Below are positions 62,358 through 64,000 of a DNA stretch of 64,000 nucleotides, one piece after another; position 1 is the stretch's first letter, and every line of letters begins with the position of its first letter. The notes beneath the pieces were generated by a model, which worked only from the letters and a program-made list of their open reading frames with translations, was not told where the DNA came from and made no database searches. A program made the position numbers and the translations under genes. Origin of the DNA: Bacteroidota bacterium. GTDB lineage: Bacteria > Bacteroidota > Bacteroidia > Bacteroidales > Prolixibacteraceae. Location of the stretch: assembly GCA_023251455.1 (NCBI GenBank), contig JAHEYT010000040.1, positions 32,697 to 96,696 of the forward strand. Reading direction: 5' to 3'.

Positions 62358-64000
62358 ACCTTTTCTGTTTTTAGGTTTTTTCGATTGCTGAAAATGCTGT
62401 AAACAATGGGCACAATGTAGATATTCAGTAAGGTGGAAGTTAACAGCCCGCCTAAAATCACTTTTGCCATAGGACTTTGTATCTCATTGCCCGCCAAATC
62501 GCCTTTATAAGCCAATGGAATTAATGCCAAAGCTGCCGTTAACGCGGTCATTAAAATGGCATTCAACCGGTCAGACGAACCTTTAGTTACCGTTTCGTAG
62601 AGCGAAACACCTTGATTTTGCAATTTCTGGTAATTCGAAATGAGCAATATTCCGTTTCGTGTGGCAATACCAAAAAGCGTAATGAACCCTATAATAGCAG
62701 GAATACTCAGTATTCCGGATGTGACCCAGATAGAGAATACACCACCAATCAACGCCAACGGCAGATTGAGCAAAATGATGCCAGCAAGCCTGAAATTTTT
62801 AAACTCCTGAAACAGCAAAAGGAAGATGATGATAATGGCAATAATCGAGGTCAGCAGAAGTGTTTGCGATGCTTTTGCCTCGCTTTCGAACTGCCCGCCA
62901 TATTCAATCCTGTACCCTTCGGGCAAATCAATTTTCTGGTTGATATTCGTCTGAATGTCTTTCACAACGCTTCGCAGATCGCGTTCGGCAACATTGGCTG
63001 AGATCACGATTTTGCGTTGCACATTCTCTCTGCTAATCGAACTTGGTCCCGAAACCGACACGATATCAGCAACCTGTTCCAACGGAACTTTTTTGCCGTC
63101 GTGTGTGTCGACCAATGCCGAACGAATGCCTTCAATCGATTCGGTGTAATCCTTGTTCAGCCGCAAAACCAGATCAAAACTTTGTTGTCCTTCATAAATG
63201 TCGGCGAGTTTTTCACCACCAAACGAAATGTCGACAAACGCGTTGAACTGTGCTGTTGTAATTCCGTATTGCGCCAGCATATCGCGATTGGCACGAATCT
63301 GAATCTGTGGAATTTCAACTTGTTGGTCCACATTTACATCAACCAAGCCTGCAATATCCACAATCGAACTTTTAACCTGATTGCCAATGGAGAACATTTT
63401 GTTCAGGTCAGTCCCGAAAAGCTTGATGGCAATATTTGCCCGTGTTCCCGAAAGCATATGATCTATTCGGTGACCGAGTGGTTGACCGACAGTATAAGCA
63501 ATTCCCGGAATTCGGGCCAAAGTCGTTCGCACGTCAGCCATGAATTCAGGCTGACTTCGTTCTTTGAGCATGAAATTCACATCAATTTCGGCGCTATTGG
63601 TCGTTTGCGAGTGTTCGTCCAGTTCACCACGTCCGGTCCGGCGTGCCGTACTTGATACTTCAGGAATCGCCAACAATTCTGTTTCGACCAAATTACCCAA
63701 ACGGTTGCTTTCTTCGAGCGAAGTGCCCGGTTTTATGACAACCGACAGCGTTAAAGCGCCTTCGTTAAACTCCGGAAGAAAACTTCTTCCGAAGCTTGAA
63801 AATGCGATAAGTGAAATCACAAACATTCCAAGGGTCGAAAATATGATTGCATTTTTGTGCTTTAAACTCCAGCCAAGCGATTGCTCGTAAGAATAGGTCA
63901 GCTTGCGTACCAGCCATTTTTCATTCTGGTTTTTTGCCAGATATGTTTCGTTTGACAACAGCATCTTCGAAAGCAGGGGCGTTAAAGTCATAGCCACAAC
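62354..64000 (-). CDS. CusA/CzcA-type RND efflux pump, C-terminal part (5' end outside window)
   Basis: The reading frame is open to the right window edge, and only the last 548 codons are visible, about half the pump. It begins in the middle of the membrane helix VVAMTLTPLLSKM. The periplasmic domain has FLPEFNEGALTLSVVIKPGTSLEES, then the second porter half with DMLAQYGITTAQFNAF and the C-terminal helices with FITLFGIATRNGILLISNY and ALTAALALIPLA. It lacks the extra helices seen in the pump at 55221-59045, so it is probably of ordinary length, and is a distinct HME-type transporter. Confidence 0.93.
   Translation of the reverse strand, partial: VVAMTLTPLLSKMLLSNETYLAKNQNEKWLVRKLTYSYEQSLGWSLKHKNAIIFSTLGMFVISLIAFSSFGRSFLPEFNEGALTLSVVIKPGTSLEESNRLGNLVETELLAIPEVSSTARRTGRGELDEHSQTTNSAEIDVNFMLKERSQPEFMADVRTTLARIPGIAYTVGQPLGHRIDHMLSGTRANIAIKLFGTDLNKMFSIGNQVKSSIVDIAGLVDVNVDQQVEIPQIQIRANRDMLAQYGITTAQFNAFVDISFGGEKLADIYEGQQSFDLVLRLNKDYTESIEGIRSALVDTHDGKKVPLEQVADIVSVSGPSSISRENVQRKIVISANVAERDLRSVVKDIQTNINQKIDLPEGYRIEYGGQFESEAKASQTLLLTSIIAIIIIFLLLFQEFKNFRLAGIILLNLPLALIGGVFSIWVTSGILSIPAIIGFITLFGIATRNGILLISNYQKLQNQGVSLYETVTKGSSDRLNAILMTALTAALALIPLAYKGDLAGNEIQSPMAKVILGGLLTSTLLNIYIVPIVYSIFSNRKNLKTEKV

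Overview
The window looks like a chromosomal segment of a low-GC member of the Bacteroidota, most likely class Bacteroidia and perhaps near Prolixibacteraceae/Marinilabiliales; the lower rank is a guess. The signs are Bacteroidota-type promoters (a -7 box TAnnTTTG upstream of many genes), hybrid histidine kinase/AraC regulators, and lineage-typical families (DUF349, DUF5683, DUF6249, DUF6913-like, FISUMP, HYC_CC_PP). There are no rRNA, tRNA, CRISPR, phage or intact insertion-sequence features.

Layout. 1-9.2 kb is housekeeping: the end of a DUF349 gene, pyrG-yidC, a small nuclease, and a minus-strand parA-parB-DUF5683-lytic transglycosylase cluster. 9.4-12.9 kb holds a heptose kinase-type sugar kinase, an 850-base gene-free stretch that looks like a promoter-to-terminator transcription unit for a structured RNA of about 540 nt (minus strand), a YkgJ-type cysteine cluster protein and a membrane-anchored DNA/RNA endonuclease. 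12.9-22.3 kb is a sensory cluster: a truncated haemoglobin, two large multi-PAS histidine kinases, an Rcp1-like response regulator and a REC-PAS-histidine kinase, all on the minus strand. 22.4-31.6 kb has a XRE-cupin regulator with an acyl-CoA synthetase, then two tandem hybrid HK-REC-AraC regulators, a FISUMP lipoprotein and a calcineurin-like phosphoesterase lipoprotein. The last two are each preceded by a nearly identical 45-bp element holding two TTGAAACAATA repeats 20 bp apart, exactly 28 bp upstream of a -7 box. This is a strong candidate operator for the adjacent AraC-type regulators.

31.7-46 kb is mixed core genome: a DEAD-box helicase, a glycosyltransferase, an ECF sigma/anti-sigma-like/putative adhesin operon, a CDF transporter, a GntP permease, DUF6913-dapA, ligA, a second ECF sigma/anti-sigma-like pair and pdxH.

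46-64 kb, entirely on the minus strand, is a copper/heavy-metal handling island: CopZ-like and CopA genes, an AraC regulator with an N-terminal CxxC metal-binding-like segment, a CDF-like and a ZIP transporter, DUF302, three secreted HMA modules sharing a C-terminal CC-x-Y-x-R/K-type tail (one fused to a CusB adaptor), two CusA/TolC sets (the second cut by the window edge), a HYC_CC_PP protein and a lipoprotein with three copies of an HGQPxHRCDIAVGSPL motif. Together these could cover cytosolic detoxification (CopA/CopZ), periplasmic chaperoning (HMA proteins) and tripartite export (CusBA-TolC). Degenerate palindromic repeats sit in several of the intergenic gaps.
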